64,000 nt of DNA from Pseudomonadota bacterium (GCA_022843465.1 JALHNO010000011.1:36582-100581); one strand, 5' to 3'. Shown: positions 48,978 through 59,687, counted from the first letter of the stretch. Notes: generated by a model from the letters alone, not told the origin. Numbers and translations are program-made.

Positions 48978-49832
48978 TCATGCCTCTTTGTCGAACAGAC
49001 CGGTTACCCGGGCGCGCTCGTCCGCACTCGGCTCAAATTCGAAGATGGCGAGGTCCTCGCGCATATGAATGGCCGAGCGGGTACCGGTCAGCGGCACAAT
49101 GCCTTCCTGTGTCAGCACCCGGAACAGGATCTGCGCGGGTGTGCGCTGATATTTTTTTGCCAACCTGAGCACGCTGTCGTGCGCGAGCAGATGCGGATTG
49201 GCGGTCAGGGTCCAGAAGCTCTGGTAGATCGTGCCGTGATCGCGGCAGAAGGCGCGGATCTCACGGTCATGACCGGTCTCGGCATGGAATCTGTTCTGCA
49301 CGATCGACGGCTTGATCTCGGCCTGCCGATACAGTCGCTCCAGCACGCCGATCTGGTAGCAATTGCTGATCCCGATACGCAGTGCAGCGCCCTGCCCGGC
49401 AATGGCTTCCATGGCACGCCAGACTTCGGTCTGTTCAGTGGTGCGCCGCAAGGGTGAATGCAGGATCAGGGCATCGACATAATGCGTGCCAAGATTGCGC
49501 AGCGAGGAAGCAAACGACTGGCTGACCTGTTGCGCCGGAGCGGCGTCCGGATCGTAGGGAATCCGCGCCGGATCATGACCATCGATCGGGGTGAACTTGG
49601 TCTGCACATAGAGCTGCCCACGTGTCAGCTGCGCATCCAGGCAGGCAGCGATCGCCTCGCCGACACCCGCCTCGTGGTAGTGCCTGGGTTGTCCGGCGGT
49701 ATCGATACCGCGAAAGCCCAGGCGCAGCGCCTGTATGACCAGCTCAGCCGTCGCCGCCTGTTTCCACGCAGTACCGTAGAGGATGGCCGGAATTTCATCG
49801 AGTGCGCTGAGGCCGGTGGCGCTATGGCTCAT
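48978..49832 (-). CDS. aldo/keto reductase
   Basis: An NAD(P)H-dependent aldo/keto reductase of about 284 residues. The family catalytic set is visible: Asp in GFRGIDTA, Tyr in RHYHEAGVG, Lys in YVQTKFTP, and His in DALILHSPL. GISN and the C-terminal PLTGTRS segment fit the cofactor-binding barrel end. The start at 49832 is chosen because the family sequence begins shortly after it; the frame is open for a further 25 codons upstream with unrelated sequence. No strong ribosome binding site is seen. It faces the synthetase genes and is separated from them by a pseudogene, so it is probably not part of the biosynthetic operon. Substrate unknown. Confidence 0.88.
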   Translation of the reverse strand: MSHSATGLSALDEIPAILYGTAWKQAATAELVIQALRLGFRGIDTAGQPRHYHEAGVGEAIAACLDAQLTRGQLYVQTKFTPIDGHDPARIPYDPDAAPAQQVSQSFASSLRNLGTHYVDALILHSPLRRTTEQTEVWRAMEAIAGQGAALRIGISNCYQIGVLERLYRQAEIKPSIVQNRFHAETGHDREIRAFCRDHGTIYQSFWTLTANPHLLAHDSVLRLAKKYQRTPAQILFRVLTQEGIVPLTGTRSAIHMREDLAIFEFEPSADERARVTGLFDKEA

Positions 49833-50264
49833 GCTGGTGTACTGCCGTGACTGCGAAGGGGCAATCGCCCGCGGATGATGCCATGACTCCTGGCATGCTG
49901 TGCGCAACTCGGCGGCCTGGGCATTGCATCAGCTTGAAATTCTGGCGATGAAGCCCTTCTCCCGTTTACGGGAGACAGCCGCAGGCGGATGAGGGAAACC
50001 TGCGATAGTGCTCTGGGTCTGCCGCGCGCATCGCAACAAATACCCAACACCATCGAACGTTTCCCTCATCGGGCCCTGCGGGCCAGTCTCCCGCAGGCGG
50101 GAGAAGGGGACCGTTGCCAACATTCAAACTGATGCAGTCATGAGCACACTGCTCCACAGCGAGCGTATCGGCGGTCGCAGTAGAAGGGGTATGAAATATC
50201 CGGGCTAGACCGCTGTGCGCGCCGCCGGGTCAGATCGCGTTGACGAGATGCTGCCCGAATCGAA
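49833..50264. other. intergenic region holding an inverted-repeat element
   Basis: No gene is seen between the aldo/keto reductase start and the phosphoglucomutase stop. The centre is occupied by the 155-base inverted-repeat element listed separately; the flanks contain nothing I can assign. Confidence 0.6.
49954..50108. repeat. MITE- or REP-like inverted-repeat element
   Basis: Two arms of 46 and 50 bases (49954-49999 and 50059-50108) are imperfect reverse complements around a 59-base centre. Each outer end begins CCCTTCTCCCG and each inner end is GATGAGGGAAAC when read in the same sense, and each arm also contains its own short CTCCCG/CGGGAG hairpin. There is no coding capacity. Such elements are common as dispersed non-autonomous repeats in Xanthomonadales-type genomes (recalled, not searched). 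No target-site duplication is obvious at the ends. Confidence 0.75.
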
Positions 50265-51920
50265 TCACGCAGCCACCGCCAACGACTCCGCCACCAACTG
50301 CTGAGCCGCCTCGACCAGTCGAGCGAGGTGCGCCTCGCTGCGAAAGCTTTCGGCATAGATCTTGTACTGCGCCTCGGTGCCCGATGGCCGTGCCGCGAAC
50401 CAGCCGTTGCGGGTGCAGACCTTGATACCGCCAAGCGCGGCATCATTGCCGGGCGCCTGATTGAGCACGCGCCAGATCGGCTCGTCGGCGAGCCGGGTCC
50501 GGGTAATGTGCGCAGGCGTCAGTGCCGCCAGGGCCTGCTTCTGCTCAACGGATGCCGGCGCATCGATACGGACGCCATGACAGACACCGAGGTCCTTGCT
50601 CAATGTCTGGTAGATCTCGCCCGGGTCGCCATTGCCCTGGGCGGTGATCTCGGCCGCCAGCAGGGAAGCCGCAATGCCATCCTTGTCGGTCGTCCAGGTT
50701 GACTCGTCGCGGCGCAGAAAGCTCGCGCCTGCGCTCTCTTCGCAGGCAAAACCGATCTGTGACTGCGAGAGTCCGTCGACAAACCACTTGAAGCCCACCG
50801 GGACCTCGTAGAGCGGCCGTCCCATCCGGTGGGCAATCTTGTCCAGCATCGAGGTGCTGACCACGGTCTTGCCGATCGCCAGTTCCCTGCTCCACTCCTC
50901 GCGGTTGCGGTACAGATAATCCGCCGCCACGCTGAGAAAGTGATTGGCCGGCATCAATCCGCTGCTGGGTACCACGATGCCATGACGATCATGATCCGGA
51001 TCGCAGGCGAAGGCCACGTCATAGCGGTCCTTGGCGGCAAGCAGGCCGCGCATCGCGTGTGCAGAGGATGGATCCATGCGGATGCGACCGTCCCAGTCCA
51101 GCGGCATGAAGCCAAAACATGGATCAAGACTGTCATTGATGATGTCGATATTCAGCCGATGCTGATCGGCAATGCGTGCCCAGTAGCGCAGACCGGCACC
51201 GCCGAGCGGATCCACACCAAGGCGCAGATTGGCGCAGCGGATCTGCTTCATGTTGACGACATTGCCGAGATCGCCTACATAGCTGCCAATGAAATCATGC
51301 TCGCGCACGCAGGCCGAATTGCGCGCCCAGGCACTCGGCGTGCGGCGGACCTCGGTCAGCCCACTGCGCAGCAGGCGATTGGCTTCGGTCTCGATCCAGC
51401 GCGTTGCCTCGCCCTCGGCAGGCCCACCATGCGGTGGGTTGTACTTGTAGCCGCCAGTCTCGGGCGGATTGTGCGAGGGCGTCAGTACGATGCCATCGGC
51501 CAGCCCGGAAACGCGGTCCCGATTGTGTTGCAGGATGGCATGCGAGATCGCTGGTGTCGGCGTGAATTCGTCGTTCTCGGCAATCAGCGTATCGACATCA
51601 TTGCCGGCCAGTACCTCCAGCGCGGTGGCCATCGCGGGTCGCGACAGCGCGTGGGTATCGAAGCCGAGGAACAAGGGTCCGCCATAGCCCTTCATCTGCC
51701 GGAAGTTGCAGATGGCCTGGGTGATCGCGAGTACATGCTGCTCATTGAAACTCGTGGTCAGCGACGAGCCGCGATGCCCGGAGGTGCCGAACGCAACGCG
51801 CTGCGCGGCGGTCCCGGGATCGGGCGATCGTTCGTAGTAAGCGGCAAGCAGGGCCGAGAGATCGACCAGCATGAGCTCTGAAGGCTTGCTGCCGGCAAGC
51901 GGATGCGTCTGTTGGCTCAT
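50265..51920 (-). CDS. pgm: phosphoglucomutase (alpha-D-glucose phosphate specific)
   Basis: Interconverts glucose 1-phosphate and glucose 6-phosphate in the cytoplasm. The 551-residue length matches the E. coli type enzyme (about 546). Visible motifs in order are the active-site phosphoserine loop AFGTSGHRG, the metal-binding loop CDPDHDRHG, the sugar-binding EESAGAS, and the C-terminal phosphate-binding ARPSGTEAQYKIY. The ATG at 51920 is preceded by AAGGAG four bases upstream; the frame is open for 54 more codons but with no family sequence. It is a monocistronic housekeeping gene with the metal-efflux operon divergent from it. Confidence 0.96.
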   Translation of the reverse strand: MSQQTHPLAGSKPSELMLVDLSALLAAYYERSPDPGTAAQRVAFGTSGHRGSSLTTSFNEQHVLAITQAICNFRQMKGYGGPLFLGFDTHALSRPAMATALEVLAGNDVDTLIAENDEFTPTPAISHAILQHNRDRVSGLADGIVLTPSHNPPETGGYKYNPPHGGPAEGEATRWIETEANRLLRSGLTEVRRTPSAWARNSACVREHDFIGSYVGDLGNVVNMKQIRCANLRLGVDPLGGAGLRYWARIADQHRLNIDIINDSLDPCFGFMPLDWDGRIRMDPSSAHAMRGLLAAKDRYDVAFACDPDHDRHGIVVPSSGLMPANHFLSVAADYLYRNREEWSRELAIGKTVVSTSMLDKIAHRMGRPLYEVPVGFKWFVDGLSQSQIGFACEESAGASFLRRDESTWTTDKDGIAASLLAAEITAQGNGDPGEIYQTLSKDLGVCHGVRIDAPASVEQKQALAALTPAHITRTRLADEPIWRVLNQAPGNDAALGGIKVCTRNGWFAARPSGTEAQYKIYAESFRSEAHLARLVEAAQQLVAESLAVAA

Positions 51921-52235
51921 GGGGCTCCTTGCTGACCAGACCGGCGCGGACAAGCGCAGCCATTCCGGGGGCGAGGCAATGTCCGGGGCGGGCATTGCGG
52001 GGATTCGGGCCACATTGGGCTCGACGTGTTGGGCCGGTAGCGGCCACTGAATCTGCCGACGACCACTGCGCTGTTGCGCCAACTCGGGCCTGTCAGCGAT
52101 TCATCGCTCTATTTATCCGCACCATTCTAGCCGAGCACACCTTGACTCGCTGTGAACGAAGGTGGCCTGTACTGCAACCTGGCGTCGACGCGTGTATCGC
52201 TCGCGCGCAATCCCGCAGCTGGGCTACAATCGATC
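51921..52235. other. divergent intergenic region
   Basis: This 315-base gap separates pgm from the rightward metal-efflux operon and should hold both promoters. I could not find a convincing -35/-10 pair for either direction. The only clear structure is the inverted repeat at 52138-52164. Confidence 0.5.
52138..52164 (+). promoter_or_regulatory. candidate operator before the metal-efflux operon
   Basis: A perfect inverted repeat CACCTT-N15-AAGGTG sits about 70 bases upstream of the first gene of the efflux operon. ACCTT/AAGGT arms recall MerR-family copper sites (CueR type), but the centre is 15 bases rather than the usual 11, and a TTGACT resembling a -35 box overlaps the left arm without a well-spaced -10. 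Treat it as a candidate regulatory site only. Confidence 0.3.
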
Positions 52236-52622
52236 ATGATGAGCAGGAAATTCCTTGCTGACGCCGTAACCTTGCGCAAGCTCGCTCTGCTGTTTGCGCT
52301 GGTGGCGTTGTTCGGCTGTGAGTTGGCCTATGCCGCGCGCTGGTGCCATGTGCCGCCGCCCGGTGCAGACCCATCTGCGGCCACGGGCTGTCATGGCGAT
52401 GCGCCCGCCGACGATCACAACGGCCGCGATCAGGCGAATTGCCCAGGCAATGATCTGATTCCCGACATCGGCGCGCCCATCTTCATCGCCGCTGCCCTGA
52501 CGGGCCATGACTATCTCGCCGGCGCCGAGCCGCGCAATGGTCGGCGCTGCTACGCCGATCTCCGTACCAGCCATGCGCGCGCCGGGCCGGAACTGGCGAC
52601 ACTCTGCCGATTGCTGATCTAG
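52236..52622 (+). CDS. small exported protein, possibly CzcI-like
   Basis: A 128-residue protein with a clear signal peptide: basic start, then LALLFALVALFGCELAYA, with probable cleavage near residue 33. The mature part has four to five Cys and several His (for example RWCHVPP, GCHGDAPADDHN, NCPGNDLIP), suggesting metal binding in the periplasm. Two adjacent ATGs (52236, 52239) can start it. Its place directly in front of an outer-membrane efflux gene matches the position of CzcI-type small proteins in heavy-metal efflux operons, but I see no firm sequence match. Probably co-transcribed with the three downstream genes. Confidence 0.6.
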   Translation: MMSRKFLADAVTLRKLALLFALVALFGCELAYAARWCHVPPPGADPSAATGCHGDAPADDHNGRDQANCPGNDLIPDIGAPIFIAAALTGHDYLAGAEPRNGRRCYADLRTSHARAGPELATLCRLLI

Positions 52623-52691
52623 CGACGCCTGAACTCGATGTGCCGACGCCGGCCTGCCGGCGCTCGTCTCTCCCTGTTTCAGGAGTAGCGC

Positions 52692-53966
52692 ATGTATTCG
52701 CCATCCCAAGCTTCAACACGTCGCTGGCTGCGCCGCGCCGTGATCTTTCTGTCGGTCCCGCTGTGCTGTGCCGCCGGGTCGCCACAGATTCCACTTGCGC
52801 TGGCTGAGGCAATCGCCTTGGCCGAGCAGCAATCGCCGGAGCTTCAGGCTCGAATGGCGGCGCGCGAGGCCGCGCAATTGCAGGTCAGTCCCGCAGGTGA
52901 ACTGCCTGACCCCGAGCTGATCGTCGCCATCGACAATGTGCCCAGCGACGGCGCAGATGCCGGCAGTCTGAGCGCCGATTTCATGACCATGCGCAGAGTC
53001 GGCTGGATGCAGGCGTTTCCGCGCCGCGCCAAACGCGATGCGCGCGTCGCACTGGCAGATGCCGACGCCGCGCTGCGGCGTGCCGAGTACCGGGTCGAGC
53101 AACTCGGGCTGCGCGAGTCGGTAGCGCGCGCGTGGATCGCCAGCTCCACCGCCGAACAACGGTTGCTGCAACTCGATGCATTGGAACCACTGCTGGATGC
53201 CCAGATTGCCGCTGCCGATGCGGCGCTGGCAGCGGGACGCGGCAGTGTCGCCGACGGACTCAACGCGCGACTGCAACGCAGCGCGCTGGCCGATCGTCGC
53301 ATCGACGCGGAACGCGAATTGCGCCTCGCCCGCGCCGAACTGGAACGCTGGTTGCCGGACCTCGGCGATCGGCCACTGGCAGCAGCACCCGATTTTCTTG
53401 CGCTCGGTGATGCCACCAACAGTCTTGTCGATGCCTTGCCGCGTCATCGCGGCCTGCTGACACTGGATGCCCAACAGCATCAGGTCGACGCTGCGCTGGC
53501 GCTGGCGCAGGCCGAGAAAAAGCTGGACTGGGCGCTGGAATTTTCCTACGCAGACCGTGGCCCGGCTTACTCGGGGATGCTGAGTGTGGGTGTCCGCATC
53601 GGACTGCCCATCCGCTCGCGCTATCGCCAGGATCCCCTGATCGCCAGCCGGCGAGCGGATCAGCAACGATTACAGGCCGAGCGGGTGTCGATGCTGCGCG
53701 CCCATGCGGCAAGCGTGCGTGCCCTGATCGCCGATTGGGAGTCGGCGGGCGAACGCGTCGAACACTATCAATCGCGTTTGCTGCCGCTGGCGCGCGACCG
53801 TGTCGATGCCGCGCTGGCCGCCTACAAGGGCGGACAGAGCAGTCTTGCCGAATCCATTTTCGCGCTCAGCGACCTGATCGAGCAGCAACTCGCACTGATC
53901 GATCGTCGCCTGACGCTCGGATTGGCCTGGGCGCACCTGAATTTTGCCTTCAGCGAGGAGGACTGA
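52692..53966 (+). CDS. TolC/CzcC-family outer-membrane efflux protein
   Basis: Outer-membrane channel of a tripartite heavy-metal efflux pump, 424 residues. An N-terminal signal peptide (RRAVIFLSVPLCCAAG) is followed by the family's usual opening (LALAEAIALAEQQSPEL) and by long Ala/Leu/Arg-rich helices with heptad character in two similar halves, as expected of the TolC alpha-barrel. AGGAG just upstream supports the ATG at 52692. It is four bases ahead of the adaptor gene, so CusC is the functional counterpart, although the sequence looks more like the CzcC branch than like E. coli CusC. Confidence 0.88.
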   Translation: MYSPSQASTRRWLRRAVIFLSVPLCCAAGSPQIPLALAEAIALAEQQSPELQARMAAREAAQLQVSPAGELPDPELIVAIDNVPSDGADAGSLSADFMTMRRVGWMQAFPRRAKRDARVALADADAALRRAEYRVEQLGLRESVARAWIASSTAEQRLLQLDALEPLLDAQIAAADAALAAGRGSVADGLNARLQRSALADRRIDAERELRLARAELERWLPDLGDRPLAAAPDFLALGDATNSLVDALPRHRGLLTLDAQQHQVDAALALAQAEKKLDWALEFSYADRGPAYSGMLSVGVRIGLPIRSRYRQDPLIASRRADQQRLQAERVSMLRAHAASVRALIADWESAGERVEHYQSRLLPLARDRVDAALAAYKGGQSSLAESIFALSDLIEQQLALIDRRLTLGLAWAHLNFAFSEED

Positions 53967-53969
53967 ACC

Positions 53970-55259
53970 ATGTCCCGAAGCCGATTGATTGCCATGCTGA
54001 TGGCCAGCTTTGTCGCCGGCGGCACACTGGTAGGGATGCTGACCCGGAATCCGCCAGAACCACTGCCCCTCACTACGCAGACCCAGAACGACACGGCCGC
54101 CGAGCCTGAAGTGCTCTACTGGTACGACCCGATGGTGCCGCAGCACAAGTTCGACAAGCCGGGTCCATCGCCTTTCATGGATATGCAACTGGTACCCAAG
54201 TATGCCGACGCCGGCAACCGCGATGACGACGGCGTGCGCGTGGACGCGCGGCTGCTGCAGAACCTTGGTGTGCGCACGGCGAAGGCACGCTTGGGCACGC
54301 TCGAGCACAGCCTGCGTGCGAGTGGCACGATCGAATTCGATGAGCGCGCGGTCACAACGGTAAGCGCACCGGTCGATGCCATCGTGCTGCGCATGCACGT
54401 GCGTGCGCCCTGGGAGGAGGTCGCGGCAGGCGCCGCCCTGGTCACCCTGCTGGCGCCCACATGGACCGCCGCACAACAGGAATACCTGAGCCTGCTGCAG
54501 GCCGAGGCCCCGGCGCTGCAGAACCTTCTGGCAGCGGCCCGGCAACGACTGGTTCTGCTCGGCATGAGCCCGGCGCAGATCCTTGCGCTCGAGCGCGACC
54601 GCCAGATCAATCCGCACATTGTGCTGCGCGCACCGCGTGCTGGGGTGGTGGCGGAACTGCCGGTACGCGAAGGCGCCACCGTGATGGCAGGTAACCTGCT
54701 GGCGCGGATCAACGGACGCGATCGCGTCTGGATCAATGCCGCCATTCCCGAGCGGGATGCGGCGCTGATCGGCGCCGGCGCTGCGGTGCGCGCGACCTTG
54801 CGGGCTTTACCGGGCCGGACGTTTTCCGGCAGGGTCGAGCAGATGCTGGCCAGCGTCGATGCACAAACGCGCACCCAGACGGCGCGCATTGTCATCGACA
54901 ATTCCGGGCGATCGTTGATTCCCGGCATGTATGCCGAACTGCAATTGCACAGCACAGCCGATGCAGAGCAACACGTTCTGGTGCCGACCGAGGCGGTGAT
55001 CGAAACCGGCACACGGCAAGTCGTTGTCGTGGCCGCTGCCGACGGAGGCTTTCGTTCACAGGCGGTGACCCTGGGTCGTGAAGCCGATGGCAGTCGGGAG
55101 ATCCTTTCCGGTCTCGATGCCGACGACACGGTGGTCCTTTCCGGCCAGTTCCTGATCGACTCGGAGGCCAGTCTGAATGCACTCGAATCCCGCATGAAAC
55201 CGCCCGCTGGCACCAGCGAACCGGTGCCGAGCGAGCGCGACCAGGAAGCGCCGCAATGA
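53970..55259 (+). CDS. cusB: CusB-like periplasmic adaptor of copper efflux pump
   Basis: Membrane-fusion protein of 429 residues linking the inner-membrane pump to the outer-membrane channel. After an N-terminal membrane anchor it has the copper-binding segment typical of CusB at about residues 49-79 ([16 protein letters not shown], then [12 protein letters not shown]), with Met55, Met70 and Met72 as likely ligands. Hairpin, lipoyl and beta-barrel regions follow in the usual order. The stop overlaps the cusA start as ATGA. The metal is probably Cu(I)/Ag(I), inferred from this segment and from cusA. Confidence 0.92.
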   Translation: MSRSRLIAMLMASFVAGGTLVGMLTRNPPEPLPLTTQTQNDTAAEPEVLYWYDPMVPQHKFDKPGPSPFMDMQLVPKYADAGNRDDDGVRVDARLLQNLGVRTAKARLGTLEHSLRASGTIEFDERAVTTVSAPVDAIVLRMHVRAPWEEVAAGAALVTLLAPTWTAAQQEYLSLLQAEAPALQNLLAAARQRLVLLGMSPAQILALERDRQINPHIVLRAPRAGVVAELPVREGATVMAGNLLARINGRDRVWINAAIPERDAALIGAGAAVRATLRALPGRTFSGRVEQMLASVDAQTRTQTARIVIDNSGRSLIPGMYAELQLHSTADAEQHVLVPTEAVIETGTRQVVVVAAADGGFRSQAVTLGREADGSREILSGLDADDTVVLSGQFLIDSEASLNALESRMKPPAGTSEPVPSERDQEAPQ

Positions 55260-58200
55260 TCGCCTCGGTGATCCACTGGTCGGTGGCCAACCGTTTCCTG
55301 GTACTGCTTGCAAGTCTGAGCCTGGCCGTCTGGGGTGTGCTGAGTCTGCGCCAGACGCCGGTGGATGCCCTGCCTGATCTCTCCGACGTGCAGGTCATCA
55401 TCCGCACCAGCTGGCCGGGCCAGTCACCGCAGATCGTCGAGGATCAGCTCACTTATCCGCTGACCACCACCATGCTGTCGGTGCCCGGTGCCAGGGTTGT
55501 GCGCGGCTATTCGTTCTTTGGTGACTCGTTTGTCTATGTGCTGTTTGAAGACGGCACGGATCTGTACTGGGCACGCGCGCGCGTACTCGAGTACCTCAGC
55601 CAGATCGGACCCCGGCTGCCGCAGGGGGCGCTGCCAGTGCTGGGGCCGGATGCCACCGGCGTGGGCTGGATCTACGAATACGCCCTGGTGGATCGCAGCG
55701 GGCAGCATGATCTGGGACAGCTGCGTGCGCTGCAGGACTGGTACCTGAAGTTCGAATTGAAAAGTGTCGCCGACGTCGCCGAGGTCGCCACCATCGGCGG
55801 CATGGTGCGCCAGTATCAGGTCATCCTTGATCCCGACCGTCTGCGCGCCCATGGCGTGACCCACAGCGAGGTGGTCACCGCTATTCGCGCTGCCAATGGT
55901 GAAGTCGGTGGCAGCATCCTGGAGCTGGCGGAAGCGGAATACATGGTGCGTGCCAGCGGTTATCTGAAGGGTCTCGCCGACTTCCAGGCAATTCCGCTGC
56001 GTCTGGGCGCCGGTGGCATCCCGGTCATGCTGACGGATGTCGCGCAGATCCAGATCGGCCCGGAGATGCGCCGCGGCATCGCCGAGCTCGACGGCGAAGG
56101 CGAAGTCGTCGGCGGCGTCATCATCATGCGCTCGGGTCGCAACGCCCGCGCGACCATCGGCGCCGTGAAGGCCAAGCTCGCGAGCCTGCGCGCCGGATTG
56201 CCCGCGGGCGTGGAGATCGTCACCACTTATGATCGCGCCGATCTGATCGATCGGGCGGTGGAAAATCTCGGACACAAGCTGTTCGAGGAATTCCTGGTCG
56301 TGGCCCTGGTCTGCCTGCTGTTCCTGTTTCATCTGCGCTCGGCCATGGTCGCCGTGGTGGCAATGCCGCTCGGCATCCTGATCGCCTTCATCGTCATGCG
56401 ACAGCAGGGCATCAATGCCAACATCATGTCCCTGGGCGGTATCGCGATCGCGATCGGCGCCATGGTGGATGCTGCCGTCGTGATGATCGAGAACGCGCAC
56501 AAGCATCTGGAGCACTGGCAGCGGCGTCATCCGGGCCAGCTGCCGACCCCGGAGCATCGTTGGAACATCATCACCACGGCGGCCGTCGAGGTGGGCCCCG
56601 CCCTGTTCTTCAGTCTGCTGATCATCACCCTCTCCTTCATTCCGGTATTTACCCTGCAAGCCCAGGAGGGGCGGCTGTTTGCGCCGCTTGCCTATACCAA
56701 GACCTATGCCATGGCAGCTGCCGCCGCACTATCGGTCACCCTGATCCCGGTGCTGATGGGTTACTGGATACGTGGACGAATTCCCGAGGAAGCGCGCAAT
56801 CCGATATCACGCGGACTGATTGCGCTGTATCGCCCCCTGCTGGATCTTGCGTTGGCACGGCCGTGGCTCACCCTGAGCGGTGCGTTGCTCCTGCTGCTGG
56901 CAACGCTCTGGCCGCTGTCACGACTCGGCGCCGAGTTCATGCCGGCGCTCGATGAAGGCGATCTGCTGTATATGCCGACGGCGCTTCCTGGCGTGTCGCC
57001 AGGCAATGCCGCGCACATCCTGCAGCAGACCGATCGCATGATCAAGGCAGTGCCCGAGGTCGCCCGCGTCTTCGGCAAGATCGGTCGTGCCGAAACCGCC
57101 ACCGATCCAGCACCGCTGGAGATGATCGAGACCACGATCCAGTTCAAGCCGCGCAGCGAGTGGCGGAGCGGGATGACGCCGGAGAAGCTGGTCGAGGAAC
57201 TGGACCGCAATGTCCGCCTGCCCGGCCTGGCGAATCTGTGGATTCCGCCAATCCGCAACCGCATCGATATGCTGGCGACCGGTATCAAGAGTCCGATCGG
57301 AATCAAGGTTTCCGGCCCCGAGCTTGCAGGCATCGACCGCATTGCCGGCGAGATCGAGAAGATCGCCAAGGCGACGGATGGCGTCAGCTCCGCCTTTGCC
57401 GAACGACTGTCGGGCGGTCGCTACATCGATATCGACATCGATCGTGCCCGCGCCGCCCGCTACGCACTCTCGGTGGCCGATGTGCAAAGCATCGTGGCCG
57501 CTGCAATCGGCGGCGAGACGATCGGCGAGACCATTGAGGGTCGCCAAAGATTCCCGATCTCGGTGCGCTATCCGCGCGGGTTGCGCGACAGCGTGGCGGG
57601 GTTGCGTGCACTGCCGGTGCAGACTGCTGCCGGAGCGCAGATCGTGCTCGGCGATCTCGCACAGGCCTCGATCAGCGACGGCCCGCCGATGATCCGCAGC
57701 GAGAACGCGCGACTGTCGGGCTGGGTCTATGTCGACGTCCGCGGCCGTGACCTGGTTTCCGTCGTGCATGCGCTGCAGTCTGCCACGGCCGAGAAGCTGC
57801 AGCTGCCTGCGGGTTATGCCCTGAGCTGGTCCGGCCAGTTCGAGTATCTGCAGCGTGCCGCCGATCGGCTTCGGCTGGTAGTGCCCGCCACCTTGCTGAT
57901 CATCTTCGTGCTGCTGTATCTGATCTTCCGCCGGGTCGATGAGGCAATCCTGCTGATGCTCAGCCTGCCGTTCTCGCTGATCGGTGGCATCTGGCTGTTG
58001 TACTTCCTCGGACATTCAATCTCGGTGGCCTCAATCGTCGGATTCATCGCGCTGGCTGGCGTCGCCGCCGAGTTCGGCGTGATCATGTTGCTCTATCTGC
58101 GGCAAGCTTGGGACACGCGTCTCGCAGCCAGCAATCAGCCCTCGGCCGCGCTCCTGCTCGAGGCCATACGCGAGGGCGCCGTACAGCGCGTACGTCCCAA

Positions 58201-58399
58201 GGCCATGACGGTTGCGGTCATCCTCGCCGGACTGATTCCGATCATGCTGGGTGCCGGCACCGGCTCGGAAGTCATGCAGCGGATCGCTGCGCCGATGGTC
58301 GGCGGCATGATCAGTGCACCCCTGCTGTCGATGCTGCTGGTGCCGGTGGCCTACGCCATCTTGCGACAGCGGCAACTGCGGGCCCCCGACTCCTGCTGA
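55256..58399 (+). CDS. cusA: CusA copper/silver efflux RND pump
   Basis: Inner-membrane proton-driven RND transporter, 1,047 residues, the same length as E. coli CusA. Sequence features of CusA are retained: [20 protein letters not shown] near the start, the methionine relay residues in [15 protein letters not shown] and [10 protein letters not shown], and the transmembrane segment [17 protein letters not shown]. Such pumps move Cu(I)/Ag(I) from the periplasm or cytoplasm out through the TolC-type channel. The gene ends only four bases before the convergent peroxidase gene, so no room remains for a long terminator. Confidence 0.95.
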   Translation: MIASVIHWSVANRFLVLLASLSLAVWGVLSLRQTPVDALPDLSDVQVIIRTSWPGQSPQIVEDQLTYPLTTTMLSVPGARVVRGYSFFGDSFVYVLFEDGTDLYWARARVLEYLSQIGPRLPQGALPVLGPDATGVGWIYEYALVDRSGQHDLGQLRALQDWYLKFELKSVADVAEVATIGGMVRQYQVILDPDRLRAHGVTHSEVVTAIRAANGEVGGSILELAEAEYMVRASGYLKGLADFQAIPLRLGAGGIPVMLTDVAQIQIGPEMRRGIAELDGEGEVVGGVIIMRSGRNARATIGAVKAKLASLRAGLPAGVEIVTTYDRADLIDRAVENLGHKLFEEFLVVALVCLLFLFHLRSAMVAVVAMPLGILIAFIVMRQQGINANIMSLGGIAIAIGAMVDAAVVMIENAHKHLEHWQRRHPGQLPTPEHRWNIITTAAVEVGPALFFSLLIITLSFIPVFTLQAQEGRLFAPLAYTKTYAMAAAAALSVTLIPVLMGYWIRGRIPEEARNPISRGLIALYRPLLDLALARPWLTLSGALLLLLATLWPLSRLGAEFMPALDEGDLLYMPTALPGVSPGNAAHILQQTDRMIKAVPEVARVFGKIGRAETATDPAPLEMIETTIQFKPRSEWRSGMTPEKLVEELDRNVRLPGLANLWIPPIRNRIDMLATGIKSPIGIKVSGPELAGIDRIAGEIEKIAKATDGVSSAFAERLSGGRYIDIDIDRARAARYALSVADVQSIVAAAIGGETIGETIEGRQRFPISVRYPRGLRDSVAGLRALPVQTAAGAQIVLGDLAQASISDGPPMIRSENARLSGWVYVDVRGRDLVSVVHALQSATAEKLQLPAGYALSWSGQFEYLQRAADRLRLVVPATLLIIFVLLYLIFRRVDEAILLMLSLPFSLIGGIWLLYFLGHSISVASIVGFIALAGVAAEFGVIMLLYLRQAWDTRLAASNQPSAALLLEAIREGAVQRVRPKAMTVAVILAGLIPIMLGAGTGSEVMQRIAAPMVGGMISAPLLSMLLVPVAYAILRQRQLRAPDSC

Positions 58400-58403
58400 A
58401 GCG

Positions 58404-59687
58404 TCAGAGGCTGCGCAGGAAGGCGATCAGATCGTTCACTTCGTCGTCGCTGAGATTGAGCGGCTGCAGCAGCGTGGTCGGGTGGCCAAGCACGCGGGCA
58501 CCCTGGCGTGTCGAGTAGAACTGCACGACCGCGCGCAGATCTGCAAAGCGGCCATCGTGCATATAGGGCGCGGTATCCGCCACCCCGCGCAAGCTGGGCG
58601 TCTTGAACTGTCCGAGCTGATCGCCTTGCAGATCCAGGAAGCGGATCGGCGGATTGCCGTCCGGGTCATCGGAATAGACACCGATGCGGGTAAACGGACT
58701 GCTCAGCAAGTCGAGCACGCCGCGGTGCCGCCCAGGGTCGATCCGCATGCCATGACCGAGTGCAATACCGACATCGTGAAATTCGCCATCGCTGAAATTG
58801 GGGCCGCTGTGGCATAGCGTGCAGGCGGCGCGCCCGACAAACAGCTTCAGTCCGCGGCGCGCCTGCTCCGGGAGCAAGCTGTTCGCCAGCGGATCGGCGC
58901 TGCGCAACGCGTGCACGTAGCGGTCGAATGCCGAGTCCCGATGCAGGATGCCGCGTTCGAACGCGGCGATCGCCTTGCCGACATTGCTGAAGACGATATT
59001 GCTCGTGTGACGATCCGGTTCGGCCATCGCGAGCCAGGCCTGTTGCAGCGGGTGCTCGGGGGCATCGTGCATGGGCATCGCGTGCGGCGGAAACCGCCTG
59101 ATGTTGTCGACGACGGTCGGCAACGGACCAAATACGCGGTCATAACTTCTGCGCAACAGCGGGTCATCGGCGATCAGCCGCAGCACGGCGAGCCGGTCGC
59201 TGGCCATCTCGCGCGGATGTTCGATGGGGCCGAGCGCCTGCGCCCATGCCGAATCCGCGCGTCCGTCCCAGTAGAACCAGCGGTTGTAGGCGTTATTGCG
59301 CAGGCTCGGCACATTGCGCAGAAAGCGGCTGCTCAGATCATGTGCGATCTTGCCATCTGTCCAGCCGCGTGCGGGATCGTGGCAGGTGGCGCAGGAGGTA
59401 TCCCCGCGAGCGGATAGCCGGCGATCAAAAAACAGCTGGCGACCGAATTCGGCAGCGCTGGCATCATCGGCGACGGCGTTGCTCGGATCGGCTGGCGGTG
59501 GCGGCAGCGGCGAAAGCCGCAGAATGCTGCGCAGCTCTGACGGTTGATAGTCGGCAACATCCCCGCAGTGAGCCTGAGTGGAGAGCATCGCCAGCACAGC
59601 CACAAGCGCACGACAACAACGCCGCACGCGCTGCGCCGGAACCGGCGAACGGCCCGCGCCGCGATAGCGAGGATCCGCCGGACTCAT
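58404..59687 (-). CDS. dihaem cytochrome c peroxidase family protein
   Basis: A periplasmic MauG/CcpA-type protein of 427 residues. A hydrophobic segment (ALVAVLAMLSTQAHC) near residues 27-41 should act as signal peptide. Two haem c sites are present: CATCH in the first half (SCATCHDPARGW) and CTLCH in the second (ACTLCHSGPNF). The conserved KTPSLRGVADTAPYMHDGRF near the C-terminus is a family hallmark. It either reduces hydrogen peroxide or carries out a MauG-like oxidation. Its ATG overlaps the stop of the YtkA-like gene as ATGA, so it is the last gene of the leftward operon. A MauG-like role in maturing the upstream copper protein is possible but unproven. Confidence 0.9.
   Translation of the reverse strand: MSPADPRYRGAGRSPVPAQRVRRCCRALVAVLAMLSTQAHCGDVADYQPSELRSILRLSPLPPPPADPSNAVADDASAAEFGRQLFFDRRLSARGDTSCATCHDPARGWTDGKIAHDLSSRFLRNVPSLRNNAYNRWFYWDGRADSAWAQALGPIEHPREMASDRLAVLRLIADDPLLRRSYDRVFGPLPTVVDNIRRFPPHAMPMHDAPEHPLQQAWLAMAEPDRHTSNIVFSNVGKAIAAFERGILHRDSAFDRYVHALRSADPLANSLLPEQARRGLKLFVGRAACTLCHSGPNFSDGEFHDVGIALGHGMRIDPGRHRGVLDLLSSPFTRIGVYSDDPDGNPPIRFLDLQGDQLGQFKTPSLRGVADTAPYMHDGRFADLRAVVQFYSTRQGARVLGHPTTLLQPLNLSDDEVNDLIAFLRSL

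Noticed and set aside
48663..49457. 264-codon plus-strand open frame as a whole gene
   Set aside because: Only its first 50 codons resemble a cardiolipin synthase; the rest is antisense to the aldo/keto reductase.
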